From JBNJEA01 sp051745395 (GTDB lineage: Bacteria > Desulfobacterota > Desulfobacteria > Desulfobacterales > Desulfosalsimonadaceae): 5,737 nucleotides of DNA. Below are positions 4,925-5,737 of this stretch, in pieces. Within the stretch, counting starts at the first letter, position 1, and the number at the start of each line of letters is the position of its first letter. Under the pieces are notes generated by a model. That model had not been told where the DNA came from and made no database searches. It saw only the letters and a list, made by a program, of their open reading frames with translations. A program made the translations under genes and the position numbers. The stretch is from positions 1 to 5,737 of the forward strand of contig JBNJEA010000173.1 of the NCBI GenBank assembly GCA_051745395.1. The letters run 5' to 3'.

Positions 4925-5737
4925 ATGAGTCGTTCCGATCCCTTTGAACATATATTTCCGGATCTTCTAGAAAATTGCGCCTCCGAGGTGGGCGATCTGA
5001 TCGGGGAGTCCCTGGAGCTGCAAGAGGAGAATTACGCTACCGGCATGCTGTCGGAGGTGTTTTCTTCGCCCAAAAAAAAGTTCGGGCTGGCCGCTTTCGA
5101 ACTCGATGACGCCTCCGCCGAACCGGCGCACCTGTATTTTGACCTGAACCTGGGCATTGAACTGGCCGGGCGGCTGGTCATGCTGCCCGCAGAGGAAATC
5201 GAATCCTGTAAAAAACAGGCAAAAATAGACGGCGAGATGTTCGATGCCATCTCCGAGATTGCCAATATCATCGGCAGTGTCATCAATGCCAGTTTCAAGG
5301 AGGCGTTTCCGAAAAAGAAACTGCATTTTGCCAAGGGCAATCTGGATGTGTATTCCCCCAAGGCCGATGACTTGCCGCTGGCAACGGGCGCGCAGACCCT
5401 GCTTTCCGGCACACTGGTATTGAATGGAAACCGCCTGGGGGGCGTGAAGTTTTTTCTGCCGGCCAGTCTTGTAGAAGCCCCGGAAAAAAAGGCGGAAGCA
5501 GAAGCGGAAAAACCGGCCGAGGTTTCCGAAAACGCAAAAGCCGCGCAGCCGGCCGAAGCCGGTGCAAAATCGTTTCAGCAAACCGCGGCACCGACCGCCG
5601 GACCGGAAGAGGCACCCGCTGCCGCACCGACCGCCGAAGCCGGGGACACACCTGCTGCAGAGCCGGCAGCCGAACCGGCGTCTTCAGGGGGGTCGGGCGA
5701 GGACACCACAACCGAGCCCCCCAAAGGCACCGGACTG
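4925..5737 (+). CDS. CheC/CheX-like protein with Ala/Pro/Glu-rich tail; 3' end outside window
   Basis: The frame is open from ATG 4925 to the right edge (271 codons, no stop). Residues ~1-182 form a CheC/CheX-like domain. The helix DGEMFDAISEIANIIGSVIN (about 102-121) carries the ExxN pair E111/N114, and later strands read LSGTLVLNGNRLGGVKFFLP. From ~183 on the sequence is low complexity, rich in Ala, Pro, Glu and Thr (EKKAEAEAEKPAEV; PTAEAGDTPAAEPAAEP), typical of a flexible linker leading to another domain. A FliN-like (SpoA) domain, giving a FliY-type switch protein, is one possibility, and a receiver or nothing further are others; the window cannot tell. It lies 79 bases after the CheX-type gene, without a strong ribosome site (only CAGGTCC at 4909-4915), and no earlier in-frame start exists in the gap. 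Confidence 0.75.
   Translation, partial: MSRSDPFEHIFPDLLENCASEVGDLIGESLELQEENYATGMLSEVFSSPKKKFGLAAFELDDASAEPAHLYFDLNLGIELAGRLVMLPAEEIESCKKQAKIDGEMFDAISEIANIIGSVINASFKEAFPKKKLHFAKGNLDVYSPKADDLPLATGAQTLLSGTLVLNGNRLGGVKFFLPASLVEAPEKKAEAEAEKPAEVSENAKAAQPAEAGAKSFQQTAAPTAGPEEAPAAAPTAEAGDTPAAEPAAEPASSGGSGEDTTTEPPKGTGL

Noticed and set aside
4967..5581. 204-residue open frame on the - strand
   Set aside because: It is antisense to the CheC/CheX-like gene; its Phe/Gly/Arg-rich composition is typical of a complement frame, and the + strand has the ExxN motif.

Overview
The window is a piece of a bacterial flagellar and chemotaxis locus, read entirely on the + strand. It suggests a Gram-negative, GC-rich, motile bacterium, most likely a deltaproteobacterium in the broad sense (Desulfobacterota). 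That placement is inference. It rests on the fliD-fliS-chaperone run, a FliK-like protein paired with a soluble FlhB C-terminal homologue, a CheY next to CheX/CheC-type phosphatases, and recognisable sigma-54 and sigma-28 type promoters. No rRNA, tRNA, mobile element or CRISPR array was seen.

Layout. (1) Positions 1-2400 look like one operon: the 3' end of fliD (filament cap), fliS (flagellin chaperone), two small helical proteins that look like diverged relatives of each other and of FliT/FlgN export chaperones, and a PilZ/YcgR-like c-di-GMP receptor. (2) A 106-base gap (2401-2506) carries a good sigma-28 (FliA) type promoter just in front of a FliK-like gene, which overlaps a stand-alone FlhB C-terminal homologue by ATGA. 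(3) A 157-base gap (3835-3991) carries a near-consensus sigma-54 promoter in front of cheY, a CheX-type phosphatase gene, and a longer CheC/CheX-like gene. That last gene has an Ala/Pro/Glu-rich tail and runs off the right edge.

How they fit together. FliD, FliS and the FliT-like proteins serve filament export and assembly. The PilZ protein could tie motor behaviour to c-di-GMP. FliK-like and FlhB-C-like proteins belong to hook-length control and the export specificity switch. CheY and the two ExxN-motif proteins form a response-regulator and phosphatase module acting on the motor. The two promoters would place the hook-length pair and the CheY module under different flagellar sigma factors.

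Most of this is conserved flagellar biology and I see no wholly new system. The points most worth a second look are the sigma-28 promoter with its nearly leaderless start, the sigma-54 promoter, the two tandem chaperone-like paralogues, and the truncated phosphatase-like protein with a long low-complexity tail.
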